A DNA stretch of 64,000 nucleotides from Akanthomyces muscarius (GCF_028009165.1 NC_079246.1:3286001-3350000); one strand, 5' to 3'. Counted from the stretch's first letter, positions 1 to 11,538 are shown. The notes: generated by a model not told the origin, from the letters alone. Numbers and translations: made by a program.

Positions 1-277
1 AGGTCGGCGGCGAGCGCCTGCTGGGGCTTCGGACGGTCAGTCATCCACAGCGCGTAGTACAGGCCCGTCCAGAGCTTGCGCGCGTCGGCATCGGGGAGCG
101 AGCGGCGGGCGGAGAGGAATGCGGTGAGGGCCTCGAGGGAGGATGTGCGCAGCTTGCGGTCTGCGTTGCCGCGTTATTATGGGTGCAGGTTGGGGGGGGT
201 GAGGGAGACGGACCGCTGGAGGCGAGGTTCTTGATAAAGGGCATCTGAGCCGCTTCTTGCCCTACGCGCGCGGCCAT
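1..277 (-). CDS. RRP1: RRP1/Nop52-family rRNA-processing protein, N-terminal part (runs off the left edge)
   Basis: Nucleolar protein needed for pre-rRNA processing and 60S subunit assembly (family knowledge). Exon 1 is 277-214 and exon 2 is 160-1, split by a 53-nt GT-AG intron (213-161). Joined, the exons read MPFIKNLASSDRKLRT, then FLSARR, LWTGLYYALWMTDRPKPQQ, the strongly conserved start of the Nop52 family. The chosen ATG (277) gives an 11-residue leader before MPFIKNL; the inner ATG at 244 is equally possible and is where many homologues start. The C-terminal bulk lies outside the window. It is divergent from the E2 gene. The family call is confident from the N-terminal motif; the exact start is not. 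Confidence 0.85.
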
Positions 278-1125
278 GGCTGCGGTTTCGAGGGTGGAAT
301 GGGTTGTTGAAAGTGGTGTTGGGTTGTAGGCTGTAGACTGGTGATGGCCGTCAACTTTTTTTTTGGCGTTGAAAAATTAAGGTGAGTCGGTCGGGGACCC
401 ACTTTCTCGGTGTGGCGGCCGGTCAAGATGTCACCGTTCAAGACTGTCTCATGTGCTTTTGTTCTGCATCTGTATTTTGTGTCGTCCATTTATTTTCTGT
501 ATCTGCTCTAAATCATTCGGGTTGAATGGATCGCGTTGAGCTTGTCTCGTTCCGTGGCTGTGACCAGAGTCGGCGAGGCTGTCGCGTGCCTGGACGGCGA
601 TCAGCACGTGTTTGGATATCTGTCAATTGGCGATTTCGGCGCGAGATTTACCATTTAAAATCGCGTGAAAATCATATGGATTTCTTTACGGATCTTGTGA
701 GGTACCAGTCTTGGCAACACTGGCCCCACGACTGTGGCTTCGCGCGACGGCTTCAATTGGCGCTTATAAAATATTTCAAATATTTCAAAACGACCAGTAC
801 ACCCATCTTTATTTATCCGTATTTTATTCGATTTAAATTAAACACGAGGTGTCTCGTTGGCTGGGGCTGCTGCCTCGCCACATTCACGCCCTGGCAACAC
901 CACCCTCCCACCATCTCCCTCCACTAAAATATTTCCAACATCAATCAACATCAATCAACATCAATCGCACATCCTTAATTATTCACCAAGCTCCAGCTCT
1001 CACATCTCGACATCCCACTTCACCCGCGTTAGGCCCAGCGCCCTAGTCTACCCCGCCACCCCACCAATCGTTTATCCCAGCTCCGGCGCGGCGTCATACC
1101 CTCCGCCATCACCATCACGCCCATC
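278..1125. other. Intergenic, divergent promoter region between RRP1 and the E2 gene
   Basis: No coding sequence seen. It must hold the promoters of both divergent genes. The E2-proximal part (from about 880) is C/T-rich, typical of fungal 5' leaders, and carries a small decamer repeat at 939-966. Confidence 0.6.
939..966 (+). repeat. Decamer tandem repeat TCAATCAACA
   Basis: Two full copies and one partial copy of TCAATCAACA, about 160 nt upstream of the E2 start codon, probably in its 5' leader. No function is inferred. Confidence 0.7.
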
Positions 1126-1662
1126 ATGTCTTCCACGCGTCGCATCACCAAGGTACATCTTCCCCTCCTGCCTTTTCTCGCTTGCATTTAATGACACCTC
1201 CAGGAATACGGCGAGCTCACGCAGAGTCCCCCCGAGGGGTACACCATCGCCCTCGGCCCCAACGACTCGCTGCACACCTGGCACGTCACCGTCGCCGCGC
1301 CGGCGGGCTGCATCTACCACCCGGGCCGGTACGGCGTCGTCGTCACGCTCCCCACCGAGTACCCCTTCAAGGCCCCCGTGGTCAAGTTCGCCACGCGCAT
1401 TTACCACCCCAACGTCACCAACGACTCGCTCGGGAATGTGTGTCTGGGCCTGCTCAAGACGGAGAACTGGAAGCCCAGCACCAAGATTGTCGCCGTCCTC
1501 GACGCCCTGCGCAACCTGCTCGTCGAGCCGCTGCCGGAGGACCCGCTGGAGGAGAGCATCGCGGAGCAGTACAGAAACGACCGCGAGGGGTTCGACAAGG
1601 CGGCCAAGGGGTTCGTCGAGAGGTACGCCATGGGGGATCCTACGTTTCCCGCGGGGCCATAG
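1126..1662 (+). CDS. Ubiquitin-conjugating enzyme E2 (UBC fold)
   Basis: E2 enzyme that receives ubiquitin (or a related modifier) from E1 on a catalytic cysteine. Exon 1 is 1126-1152 (MSSTRRITK); the intron is 1153-1203; exon 2 is 1204-1662, giving 161 aa, the usual size of a single-domain E2. Visible landmarks are the PTEYPFKAP loop, the HPN tripeptide (IYHPNV), the catalytic Cys about ten residues later in GNVCLGLL, and KPSTKIVAVL after it. The Cys context with an inserted ENWKPSTK resembles the UBE2L3 group more than Ubc4/5, but I do not assign a yeast orthologue. It is convergent with the TBC gene downstream. Confidence 0.92.
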
Positions 1663-2059
1663 TCGGGACGTGAGATTACTGCAATAAACATAACAGCATG
1701 TTATTTTAGACTGAATCGAATAATGACCTTGCAATAAGCCACTGCATATCAAGCACTAGGCGAATATTTACAACGTGCAATGGATCACGTATACTAATAA
1801 TGTACCTTGGACTGAACATGAATCGCTTCATCGTCAGTAGCAATGAATCGTAATCTATTATGGGTATCGCCTCATCCCTATTCAAACAAGATAACACCGC
1901 CGGCCTCTATACGGGCTGCCAAACAAATAAAAGTATATAGTCGTCATCGTACAGATGTACTCGGTACACCGGATAATAATATGTACCAGAAATCCAGGAA
2001 CTGTCCACGCCTGGTCGCTTGTTGAGTCACCACTGTCCGTCTGTGAACGCCATGTCCAC
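1663..2059. other. Intergenic between convergent genes
   Basis: Holds the 3' ends of the E2 (plus) and TBC (minus) genes. It is AT-richer than its neighbours. AATAAA-like hexamers occur at 1682-1687 (plus) and AAATAAAAG near 1924; I see no other structure. Confidence 0.5.
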
Positions 2060-4780
2060 TCAAACGTCCTTGGCTCGCTTCTTCTTCCCAAACAGCGTCG
2101 CCCGCCTCACCACAGACACCGTCTCCGTCTCCGTCACGTTGCCGTGCATCGTCTGCTCACGGTCCTTTTTCGCCTTGTCGCGCCGCTCCCGGCGTTTGTC
2201 GTCAATTGCATCCTGGTTCAGGTGGTTGAACCCGTTGCGCTTCTTGAAAGACTGCTCCATCAGTAGGTTGGCGTCCAACATCTTCCGCGGTAGCGCCTGC
2301 ACTACGCCAAACATCTCCATCGGATCGGAAATCGACTTGATTTCGCCCTCGCCGTGCTTGAAAATGGCCAGTGCGACGCGAAACAGCGTTTTGGAGCCTT
2401 CGTAGAAAAAAACGTCCCACACGCGCAACGTCGTTTCAATGGGCAGCGTGCCGATAAAGCAGCTCATGAACCAGGCCGTCATGCACAGTGTGATTGGCGG
2501 TAGACGCTCAGTCGAAAGACTGGGATGGCCGCGGTGGCGCGACTTGCCGAGCGGACGTCGCAGTGAGCGTGTTTGCGTCGGCTTAAAGTTGGTCTGCTCC
2601 TCCAATTCACCACCAATTCGATCCCACACCTCGGGCATGGTGTCGCGGATTTCAGCCATGAGCACGCCCAGGTCCACCTTGGAGCCTTCCAAGCTCATCT
2701 CGTGCGTGCCGGGAAGATAGATGTGTGTAATGACGTTGAGCAGCCAAAAGCACTGCTCTTCCGTCTCGACAAACAAAAGCAAAAGACCTGCCAAGAAGTT
2801 CAAACTCTGGCAGTATCCGATGCGGGGGTTGTAAATAGAAAATGCGTGCAAAACGCGTCGTAGAGAAGTGATGATGGGCGGCTCGCCAGGCACAGCCCGG
2901 GCGCTGCACTCGCTCGAATTGTCGTTGCTCGTCAGCGTGGACTGGCTCTGTCGCTCGCTGCTGGAAGTCGAGCCGTCGTATCCGGTCGGCGAGGGCTTGA
3001 ACTGAATGTTGTCAGGAAACGTGCGGTGCAGGTCTCGCTCAATAGCGTCGACGTCAATCTGCTTTGCGTGGGCGGTAAGCAGCTTCTCATAAAGCCCAGA
3101 ATGCTTGGACAGGATGGCGGGACCGCCGGCATAGTAAAACCACGCGGCGCCACGCCAATCTGGAGGAATGCCCTTGCGGACAAATCGCTTCGTCTTTGCG
3201 TTGGGCGGCGGGAAACGCAGCGGCCGGTCGGTCAGCAGAGCATTGTCCTTGAGATAGCCAACCCATTTGCGGCGGCGACGGGCCAGATATTGTGAATAGT
3301 TCTTGTTCCACTCGTCGTATTGCTCGCGCGTGACAGACTGGCTCTGCTTCTTGAAGCCATAGCGGTCGCGGGAGCCAGGCTCTTCAATGTCGGCATACGA
3401 CGGCGCGGGCGGCGTGGGAGATGGGCTTGGTTGCGAGGACGGGCTGGCTTGCGAGGGCGGCGGGCTCGGTTGCGAGTCCGTATCAGTGACAGGAGAGACG
3501 GGTAGATTTTCTGCCGCCACAGACGGATCGGAGCCAATCGACATTTCTCTCAAGTCGGCTGTGGCTGGACGCGATGCCACCGACGGATCAGAGCCAATCG
3601 ACTTGGCCGAGTCTCTTTTGTGGAAAATTTCTTCCTTCATCGTCGTGTTGTCGCCGGCAATGGCAGGGAGCATCGATGTAAATGCTGGGCTTGTAAAAAG
3701 CATCTTGGACTGGCGAATCTCCGCGTCCAGAGCGGTTGGGGCAGTGCGTGCCACAGGGCGGGGAGGGCGAAGATTATCACCTTCAAAACGTGCAACGGCC
3801 GGGCCCGTTTCCGACAGGGTTGTGAGCTGTCGGGAGATGTGTGGCATGCCGTCCGAGTCGGTGGCGTCTTCGTCGTCAGTGTCATCCCTGAAACCCTTCT
3901 CGTACATGACCATGACATCCTCGATGCTGGGCTCGTCGGGTTCAGCGTCTGCGTTGGCGTACAGGGAGCTGACGGAGCTATCCTTTGTCATGACACTGCT
4001 GCGCTCGGTCGCAGCCGTGCCGGGGGTTGTGGAGGTGGTTAGCTGGGACCTGAAACTGGACCGCAGCTCGTCTCCACCCGCCCAAGGAGCGCCGCCAACA
4101 GGAGCAGAAACGGACGAATCTACACGATTATAAGTAGCAAAAGGCGGCCTGTTTGGCGCTGCCTGACCGGTGGAATGAGGAGCGGTACGGAGACGAGGAG
4201 ACGAAGGGGCAGACAGATCAAAGGCGTTGACAGGCGAGGCAAAGGTGTATGTCGACGTCACAGAAGCGTTTGACTGTGTGCGGGAGCGCGTCGGCCACGG
4301 CGAGACAATGTCCTGATTGAGTAGTGGCGATGGTTCTTTTGGTGCGACAGGTTTGATCTGTAGAGGCTGCTTGATGCTCGGTTTTCGTGGTCTGGAAAAG
4401 TTGCCGACAGAACCAGACGACTGGCGCATGTCGGCGTTGGACGACTTGGCCGAGACCATCGGGTTCGGCGAGGAGAGCTCGTCAAAGGGTATGCGAGGGA
4501 ATTCTTCTTGAAAGGTGGGTGAGATGGGCGACTTGGGCTGTTCATGAGCGTCATAGAAGACGTCCTTCGGGAAAGAGTCTGCAGTAGGGCTGGCGGCCAT
4601 TAGGTGAGGGCCATTTTGGAGAGAGTCCCAGCGAGGCAGTACGGGCACAGCCTGGGGGAGCGGCGGAGGTTCGAGCTCGTCGTCGATTGGTTTGATTCGG
4701 TTTGCGTAGAGGGAGAATTGCCTGTTTTTGGCAGGTTTGGCGTCCTGGCCATTGTCGACGGGGACGGCCATTCCGGTCAT
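2060..4780 (-). CDS. TBC-domain Rab GTPase-activating protein (Msb3/Gyp3-like)
   Basis: Stimulates GTP hydrolysis by Rab GTPases in exocytic/endocytic transport (family knowledge). It is a single exon of 906 aa. Residues about 1-530 are Ser/Pro-rich and low complexity, ending in a PSPTPPAP-type proline stretch. The TBC domain starts near residue 535 with RKGIPPDWRGAAW. Both catalytic fingers are present: the arginine finger in IERDLHRTFP and the glutamine finger in GYCQSLNF. A long insert of Ser/Gly residues sits between the two fingers, and a basic tail (KKDREQ, FGKKKRAKD) follows the domain. The RKGIPPDWRG block is typical of Msb3/Msb4, which is why I suggest that subfamily. There is an internal duplication of SIGSDPSVA around 3520-3600. 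A second ATG lies three codons inside the first. Confidence 0.9.
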   Translation of the reverse strand: MTGMAVPVDNGQDAKPAKNRQFSLYANRIKPIDDELEPPPLPQAVPVLPRWDSLQNGPHLMAASPTADSFPKDVFYDAHEQPKSPISPTFQEEFPRIPFDELSSPNPMVSAKSSNADMRQSSGSVGNFSRPRKPSIKQPLQIKPVAPKEPSPLLNQDIVSPWPTRSRTQSNASVTSTYTFASPVNAFDLSAPSSPRLRTAPHSTGQAAPNRPPFATYNRVDSSVSAPVGGAPWAGGDELRSSFRSQLTTSTTPGTAATERSSVMTKDSSVSSLYANADAEPDEPSIEDVMVMYEKGFRDDTDDEDATDSDGMPHISRQLTTLSETGPAVARFEGDNLRPPRPVARTAPTALDAEIRQSKMLFTSPAFTSMLPAIAGDNTTMKEEIFHKRDSAKSIGSDPSVASRPATADLREMSIGSDPSVAAENLPVSPVTDTDSQPSPPPSQASPSSQPSPSPTPPAPSYADIEEPGSRDRYGFKKQSQSVTREQYDEWNKNYSQYLARRRRKWVGYLKDNALLTDRPLRFPPPNAKTKRFVRKGIPPDWRGAAWFYYAGGPAILSKHSGLYEKLLTAHAKQIDVDAIERDLHRTFPDNIQFKPSPTGYDGSTSSSERQSQSTLTSNDNSSECSARAVPGEPPIITSLRRVLHAFSIYNPRIGYCQSLNFLAGLLLLFVETEEQCFWLLNVITHIYLPGTHEMSLEGSKVDLGVLMAEIRDTMPEVWDRIGGELEEQTNFKPTQTRSLRRPLGKSRHRGHPSLSTERLPPITLCMTAWFMSCFIGTLPIETTLRVWDVFFYEGSKTLFRVALAIFKHGEGEIKSISDPMEMFGVVQALPRKMLDANLLMEQSFKKRNGFNHLNQDAIDDKRRERRDKAKKDREQTMHGNVTETETVSVVRRATLFGKKKRAKDV

Positions 4781-7700
4781 GCTGGGAGCCCAGCTCCTTT
4801 GGGATACCGGGCTCAGTTATAACAAGGCGAAGAGCCTGAGGTCGTGCTGGTGACGTTTGCTATAGTGGCATTGTAGTCGGCGTCGGTAGTGAGCGTCGGG
4901 TGGTGAATGCGAGTTGGACAGTTTGTGTGCGACGTTGAGAGTGGCGGGTGAGGCGAGTTTGAATGCGAGGTAGCACGGGCGATCAGCTAAAGACAATGCA
5001 GACAATGCAGACGGATATGCAGTGCAGGTGCAGGTGCAACAAGGAAACGTTGGCAGAAATGTAGCGTGGTGGATTGTTGTTGCTGGAATTCGACGGGAAT
5101 GCAGCGTGAAGGTCCACAGGATGGACGACTGGAAAACGGTGGGCGGACGAGCTGCAGATATGTTGCGGGAGAGGAATTTGATTAGACAAACGTCATGGAG
5201 ATGCAAGGAGATGCAAGGAGATGCAAAGGAGAAGTAGCCGGGGTGCCAGAGCCAGGTCAGAGTCGGGATGACAGGACAGGCGGCAGCAGGCAAACAATGT
5301 GAGGACGAGCAAGAAGAAAAGTGTGGAGAGAAGGTTATCGAGATGGGAGTGTCTTGTGGCGGCAGCACTTATTTCTGCGTCGATGAGTGTGCCTGTCTGC
5401 TGTCTGCTGTCTGCTGCTGTCTGCCTACCTGGTGAGAATGGATTGGGCGGGGAGGCCATGAGAGAATGAGGTTTAGGCTGGCGTTGGGCAGCGGGCGGGC
5501 CAGTGCATGTCTCGGTGTGTAGTGGGCTCGCAGTGGTATTTTTAGCGGGTGCAGCGGGTGTCTGGAGGTGTTTAGTGGATGTTTAGTGGGTGCTTTAGTG
5601 TGCAGAGCGCTGTATTTTTTTCGAGTCTAGCGACTGAGCCCGCTGTAACTTCATCTCAGCGCATCGCCGCGCACGCGACCTTGACACGACTCACTCTGCC
5701 ACCGCGCACTTGTAAAACTCGACAACAAACAAAGGGAGCCTGAGTCAAGATGAAGATGTTTGCCCAGGCCTACGTTGTGTATTCTTCAAATCCAGGAAAT
5801 GACGACTCAAGTGAGTTGCGTGCTGGCCGCGCAGGACAGCACCCCGTCGGGCACCCCCAACCGCTGAAGACCATCACATCTCCTCTGTAATAAATAAATA
5901 GTAATAAAAGCTAATGTCAATATTACCTGCAGTTGTAATCTGTACTAGTGGCCGCCTCGTCGTGCCATGCCAAAAGTCCAAGTCAGGCCCCTCAGCCTAC
6001 CAGCCGGCCGCGGTGGTTACATGTGCTTTCTTTTCAACTTGATGGACGATGAGGGAAAAGAAATTCAATCGTCCTCCATTGCCAATTGGTCGCGACACAA
6101 AACCCCAAAAGCAATGCCGGTGGCTGGCCAAGCGAGTTGCATCTGGTCTCTTGTCTCTGATCAGCCACACAGTCTACAGACATCAGCTTCCCGTCCGTCC
6201 ACACCACCCCTGACCATATCCCCTGTCCTTTTGTCATTGCCTGCAGGGATCTCCTCCCTGGCAAAAGTCCAAGGTCGGCCCAGCAGCCTGGAGTTGGGCC
6301 GCGGAACCGGGTAAGCAGGCGGTTCAGCCTAGCAAGCCTCAACTCTAGTCGCTGCTAGCAGGCTGCGAGCACAAGACAAGATACAACCAAGCCTGGCAAC
6401 CTGGTCAAGAGCGTCGACTCGGCTTTCTCACGCTTGTGCTGAGAAGTGATACTGAACAGGGCATCGCATGGACGCAGGCACAGCGCTAGCCATGCGCCGT
6501 GCCTGAACGCTCCCCGCAAGGCACCACCCAACATCCACAGGAATGACTTGCACCGACTAGCGAATCCGCCGTGTGACGGCCTCGTAGCCTGCAGCATGTG
6601 CCTGCGGCCTCTGACCGGTGCCTGCGCAAGCCCTGCGGGGGACACTTATGCACGATCCGATGCACGGCGCAGCCCCTTGCTCGGTCCTGGTGCCAATGCG
6701 ACGCTCACGTCAAGTCAACACTTGCGACTAAAGGCATGTCTCTCCTCAGCCGTCGTTGCTCGTACGATTGGCTGGTCTCGCTTGCCAGCCAAAAGAAAAT
6801 CTCGAGAAAACCTGCGCTGAGATTCCGCCCCATTGCCCCATTAGGCAGTTGGTTGTGGGAAAGCCGACGGCGTCCGACTAACGTGCTAGCTCGTCGCTCG
6901 CCTTGCAGCTGTGGCTGGGCTAACGCTGGTTGTTACTGGTAATAACTACTGGTACCCAGGTGCCAGGCTGCTTGGCTACTAATAAATAGCTGACTCTCAC
7001 AGCAGATCAATGTAGCCGGCCGTGAATGCACTCGTCATGATCGACTTCATTTCCGAGCTGACAGTGTATCTGCATTGTCCCAACTAAACCGTAGAGTGTC
7101 GAAATACAGTTTACCTCGAAACAGAGGCTTTGTCGTCATTTCTCAACGCCCGTGTGCTGTCATTGTGACAACTCGCTTAGCAGTAAAGTTATTGCCCGTC
7201 CAGCATTCCAGCCAGCCCACGTCCCAACAACTCCTTGATATGATACCATCAGAAGAAATAACATCGTGCGCCTGCTCTTCAGAGGCTGGCGCCAAGTGTC
7301 GTTTCCGCTCCCAAGTCTCGTTTCTTCTTCCCCCAAAAAGCAATGTGCAAGCCACGGCCCCTGGTCCGTTTCTGTGGTGCAAGGGATCGGCCCGTGCCAA
7401 CGTTGTGCGGTGGTAATTTCTTTTCCTGCGTCCGGAGCCTGGTCGCCAACAACTGGTCAAACCGCCCAGTGCCTCTCAAACTCTCAAACACGGCTCTTTA
7501 CTGGTACGATTGGTAAACGCTGCTGTGCGCAACATCTGTGCGCTTCCCGTCATCGCCGCGACACCACAACCACCGCGACGCACAGTCGTATTTGCTTCTG
7601 CCATTGTTACAAACAGAGACCCCGGGTTTGCTTTTGATTGGCCCCCGCCAGTCGCGTCCAAGCACGCGTCAAATCTCGAGTCATCGGGGGCTGCTCATCA

Positions 7701-9929
7701 TGACATCTCATCATGACGGCTCAATGGCCTCGCAAAGAAACGCAATTGTTGAAAATTCTTTACGTCGCAATTTCCCTGCACATGCCAATGCCGCGCCCGT
7801 CAACCCCGGCCTCTGACATGCCGGATGGGAGCCGCCCGCTTCCCCCAAATTAAACATAATTCTGTTACAACGCCGACGGGAGGCCAGCCCGAGCCAGCGC
7901 CCCCCTGCTAGTCTCGGTGGTCCTCGCGTGGCAGCCCTGGCGAATGGGACGCATCTAAATTACCCAGACGCGTTCTGCAAAGTCTGCTCTGCATATTTGT
8001 GCTGCTATACACCGGCTCCAGCAGTAATTTGCAACTTGTGCAGGTCCGGAAATGCACAGGCCCAAAGCAATCCACACGCGTAATTTCTGCTGCTTTCTTG
8101 TTTATCCCATGTTTCCGTTAGTTAGCGCATATCCTTATTACTGAAGAACGGTCGCTGCGTCTTCAGCCTCGGCGTTTCCGGCTGTTTGGTTTGGCGTCGC
8201 GCAGCTATGGACCGGGGCACTGTACGATGGACAAGGGCCATTTGTTCTAGCTTGCTTCGAAAGAAAACAAACGATTGTCAGCGAGTAATGACATCCGGGG
8301 CATCCCAGTATTGGGGACGGCTGTTGCGTCAGGTCTTGCTGACGTTGGCATTGCACGAATACGTCTATTTGAAGCCGAGGCATTCGGCGATGCAGGATGA
8401 GGCGTCGCGGAAGCTGGTCAGCCTTATCTAGGACGCCTGTCAGGACGCGGTGTCAGCTGCTTGCACATGGATGATGGATGAGGCTCTTTCAAGCAAAGCA
8501 TTGGCAACTCCAGAACAAGTCTGTTATTATATGCAGACCGATATGAAGTGGCGCTGAATGTCTCCGACCGCACACAGACCAAGGCGCATACTGGAAATTG
8601 TCCGAGCCAATCTCGAGCAGATGTGGCCACATTTATGCAGTCCGATTCCTACAGTAATGCAGGTCAAGATAAATAACTCAGGCATTATATGTAAACATAA
8701 GATCATGCAGCTATCGAGTTCACCCGCTGAACTCGGTATCTTTCAAAACACATGCTCATGCTTACGAGTGATTTACCCTGCCCCAAAGCAAAATCAAAAT
8801 TGCGAAATATTGTAAAGACAGTCTGAAATGAAGCAGCCACCTGTCTGCTTATTCAATACGACAAATCCTGTCATCTGGTTCACTCAGGCGAGCGGCGTCG
8901 CGAGCAACTACCCTGCACTAAGTCCCGCTCTGCTGCGGTTCCCTGCTCGCGTCCAGGGACCGATGTTTATTTAAAGATATAACTGTCTAGATGCTAGCAA
9001 TTCAAATGACTACGTCCTGGCGCATTGCGTTGTTGCGAGAGAGCGTGGTGCCTTGCTTCTTGTGCAAACCAGAATGAACCAAGTGTCGTGACATGTAAAT
9101 AACAAAATCCCCCACACTACTCGCAATACACGGGGAAAGAAGTCTCGGTACTGCTAAGACAGCCCATCTATCTCATCCAATATAGCTTTTGGACCCCAAT
9201 CTCACATCCCGCATGTCGTTGCGCCAACCACCGGCCCCCAGATGCATGTCTCGCGGCGCAATGTCCACCAGTCGTACAAGACACGGCTGCAAATGAATTA
9301 TTTTGTGCATGCGTGGATACAGGTTTGTTTTTGACTTGATTGGCAACGTTGTCTGCATGTCTCTAAAGTGGCAGGGACCCTATGCACGAGACAAAGGAAA
9401 GAAACTGCATGGCTGCCAGGTTTTTCTTTGTCGACAACGTACAGCACGATTTTCAGTTAGGAAGCCCTTTGGCTTGCATTCTGGATTAAATAAAAATAAA
9501 CTGAGACTTGCGTAAAAAAGACCGCCTATGCCATGTGCCGAGACGAGATGCTTGTCACAACGCGCACCGCAGCAGCCACAAGTACATTTCCAACGCCCAA
9601 AACTGCGTATCACTCGCATGCAAAAAGAATTCCTGCAAATGGCAAAAAACATACAGCAGCCGGTGTTCGCTGGTCGTCACCGACCCAACTACTAATCTGC
9701 CGGTCAGTAGCTTGACTTCAGCGGAGCAAACGGGACGCGGTATTCTCTACTGCCTATGGCCGTATGTATCAGTGCAGGCGCAAATTCAAAATATATTTCA
9801 GGAAATCGTTTGTTAACAGTAAGACTTGAGCTTCAAAGTGAATGGATAAACGAATGATTCAACGGCACAGGGCCGCAGTTAGCACGGGCTCCCTGGAACC
9901 AATACAAGCCATCTTATAAGCCTAGATCA
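4781..9929. other. 5.1-kb gene-poor interval
   Basis: No reading frame here looks like a protein: all open frames are short, of mixed composition and without motifs. The first about 900 nt lie upstream of the TBC gene and carry several short tandem repeats, consistent with a long leader or promoter. A 48-nt imperfect direct repeat occurs at 5968-6015 and 6260-6309. The rest is GC-balanced with no strong RIP-like AT skew and no transposase or reverse-transcriptase motif. A noncoding RNA cannot be excluded. A tRNA-like B-box (GGTTCGANTCC) was looked for and not seen. Confidence 0.55.
5197..5229 (+). repeat. Decamer tandem repeat GGAGATGCAA, three copies
   Basis: Three consecutive GGAGATGCAA units, 420 nt upstream of the TBC start codon. 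Other short repeats are close by: GACAATGCA near 4994, GGTGCA near 5027, CTGTCTG near 5393 and TTTAGTGG near 5570. Confidence 0.7.
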
Positions 9930-10841
9930 TTATTTCGCCCACCTGCCCTTGTTTTCGCTTATCCAAGATTGAAAGTCCTGCATCTCGGGATAAATCTTGC
10001 GGCATTCTTCAACATCACCACCATACCCCTCCTTCTCAAACCAACGAAACATGTCACCCACTGTGTCCTGCAGGAAATACTTGACGGCGGATGCAATGGG
10101 GCAAGGGGCCAGCGGCATCGGCTTACCGACGGCCTTGTTGAAGATGGCTTCCGCTTCCGTGTGCGAGAGCTCGTCGCCAACCAGGGTCAGGGCCGCGTTC
10201 TTGTACTTGGCAGGGTCCATGAATGCCTGCGCCGCAAACCACCCGATGTCCTTGGTCGATACCAGCTGGAGCTTCTTGGTCCCCATTTGCTCCCACATGC
10301 GCCCAAAGCCACGGCCGTGCATGTCGTTGGTCAAATTGTCATAGAAAGTGACGGGCCGCAGAATGGTGTACGTCATTTTCTGAGGAGACGCTGCCGCCGC
10401 CGCCTCGAGGTGTTTCTCAATCTGATACTTGGCGGCAAAGTTCTTCACAGTGGTTGGGTTGGTCGGCGACTTGACTGGCCCGCCGCGGTCGCTGGACGAA
10501 TACACGAAATGCTCAACTCCGTGGGCAGCTGCCGCGTTGACAAGTGCCTTGCCCTGTGCCTCCTCGTCTTCCGAGTTGACCTGCACGCTGTACACACCCC
10601 ATACGGGCATCGCAGCGGACAAGATCTTGTTGAATAAAACATCGGGCTTGCCGGCGTCAATGGAGGCCACAGAAATGTTGAACTTGGAGGCCAGCTTCTG
10701 TGCCCTGCTGCTCGTCGCATCGCGGGTCACGGCAACAATGTTGAAGCCTGCGGCGTCGGGCTCTTTGAGAAGTGCATCAATTAGGGCGCCGCCCTGCTTG
10801 CCCGTCGCGCCTGTGACGACGATTGTTCTTCGGGACGACAT
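9930..10841 (-). CDS. NmrA-like NAD(P)-binding Rossmann protein
   Basis: Single exon, 303 aa. The N-terminus IVVTGATGKQGGALIDALL carries the GxxGxxG dinucleotide-binding loop of NmrA/HSCARG-type atypical short-chain dehydrogenases, which sense redox state or reduce small substrates. An SSSDRGG stretch follows the central strands, and EKHLEAAAAASPQKMTYTIL is the typical K-less core. It lacks the canonical YxxxK catalytic pair, as is usual in this family. It is divergent from the SGNH hydrolase gene, about 700 nt away. The substrate is not predictable; it could be a regulator or an oxidoreductase. Confidence 0.88.
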   Translation of the reverse strand: MSSRRTIVVTGATGKQGGALIDALLKEPDAAGFNIVAVTRDATSSRAQKLASKFNISVASIDAGKPDVLFNKILSAAMPVWGVYSVQVNSEDEEAQGKALVNAAAAHGVEHFVYSSSDRGGPVKSPTNPTTVKNFAAKYQIEKHLEAAAAASPQKMTYTILRPVTFYDNLTNDMHGRGFGRMWEQMGTKKLQLVSTKDIGWFAAQAFMDPAKYKNAALTLVGDELSHTEAEAIFNKAVGKPMPLAPCPIASAVKYFLQDTVGDMFRWFEKEGYGGDVEECRKIYPEMQDFQSWISENKGRWAK

Positions 10842-11538
10842 TGAAACGGGTTGCGTCGTTTTTTAGGTTGCGAGTTAAAATGACTGGTTTACTTTAGTAA
10901 AACTTGGCACGCGCTGGGTACGGCATGCGAACTTATCAAGTTTCCGCGACCTCGGTCTTCGGGCTGATGTTGGCAATGAGGGGGATACTCAGCTCGGTGC
11001 GGCGTAGCGCTGTCCGCGCAGTGTTTTGTCATCTTTTACTCGCTTACGCTGTCTACGCCACCAACTTTCTGACACTCGGCTGCTTCCTCTTACGGCACGG
11101 CCGGCTGGAGCCGTAGGGCGGCGAATCAAAAGAGACTTTATGCTAGATGTCCTGCTATTCTAGATTAGTCCATCAGCACTAAAGCGACTGGCCTCGCAAA
11201 CCATTTGTCACCGCAGGGCTTCACGTGCGCTTGCAGGATAGAAGAAGACGGACTGGAGACGGACTCTGTGCTAGATCGAAATATCTTCATTAGCGGCTCA
11301 CTCGCCAGGATTGACTCGACTGGCGCGCCAAGAGACTCGGGATGTGCCAGTAGGTGACAATGCCAATTATCACTGCCGGCGCATCGGTTCATCCGCCTGA
11401 GCCGTGAGTTTCGTCATCTCGGCAGAAAGGTAGCGAGGCGTAGGCAACGGAAATGACATCTCCGCTCAATTGTATATAACCCGCGATCGGCTCTCTTGAC
11501 AGGTTGTGTAATGCCAACTAGCACTACGCAATCGCACA
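10842..11538. other. Intergenic, divergent promoter region
   Basis: Lies between the starts of the NmrA-like gene (minus) and the SGNH gene (plus). It contains the TATA element for the latter at 11473-11479. A short minus frame at 11165-11392 was considered and not accepted. Confidence 0.5.
11473..11479 (+). promoter_or_regulatory. TATA-like element upstream of the SGNH hydrolase
   Basis: TATATAA, 60 nt before the ATG at 11539 and in the right orientation. Called from sequence alone. Confidence 0.45.

Noticed and set aside
1072..1752. 226-codon minus-strand open frame opposite the E2 gene
   Set aside because: Mirror of a GC-rich coding exon; the plus strand encodes a complete E2 with catalytic Cys.
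4817..5459. Minus-strand frames of 183 and 88 codons upstream of the TBC gene
   Set aside because: His/Ser/Leu-rich composition from pyrimidine-rich leader DNA, no domain, overlapping frames.
11165..11392. 75-codon minus frame with NWHCHLLAHPE, vaguely like a multicopper-oxidase copper site
   Set aside because: Too short, the spacing of histidines and cysteines does not fit, and nothing flanks it.
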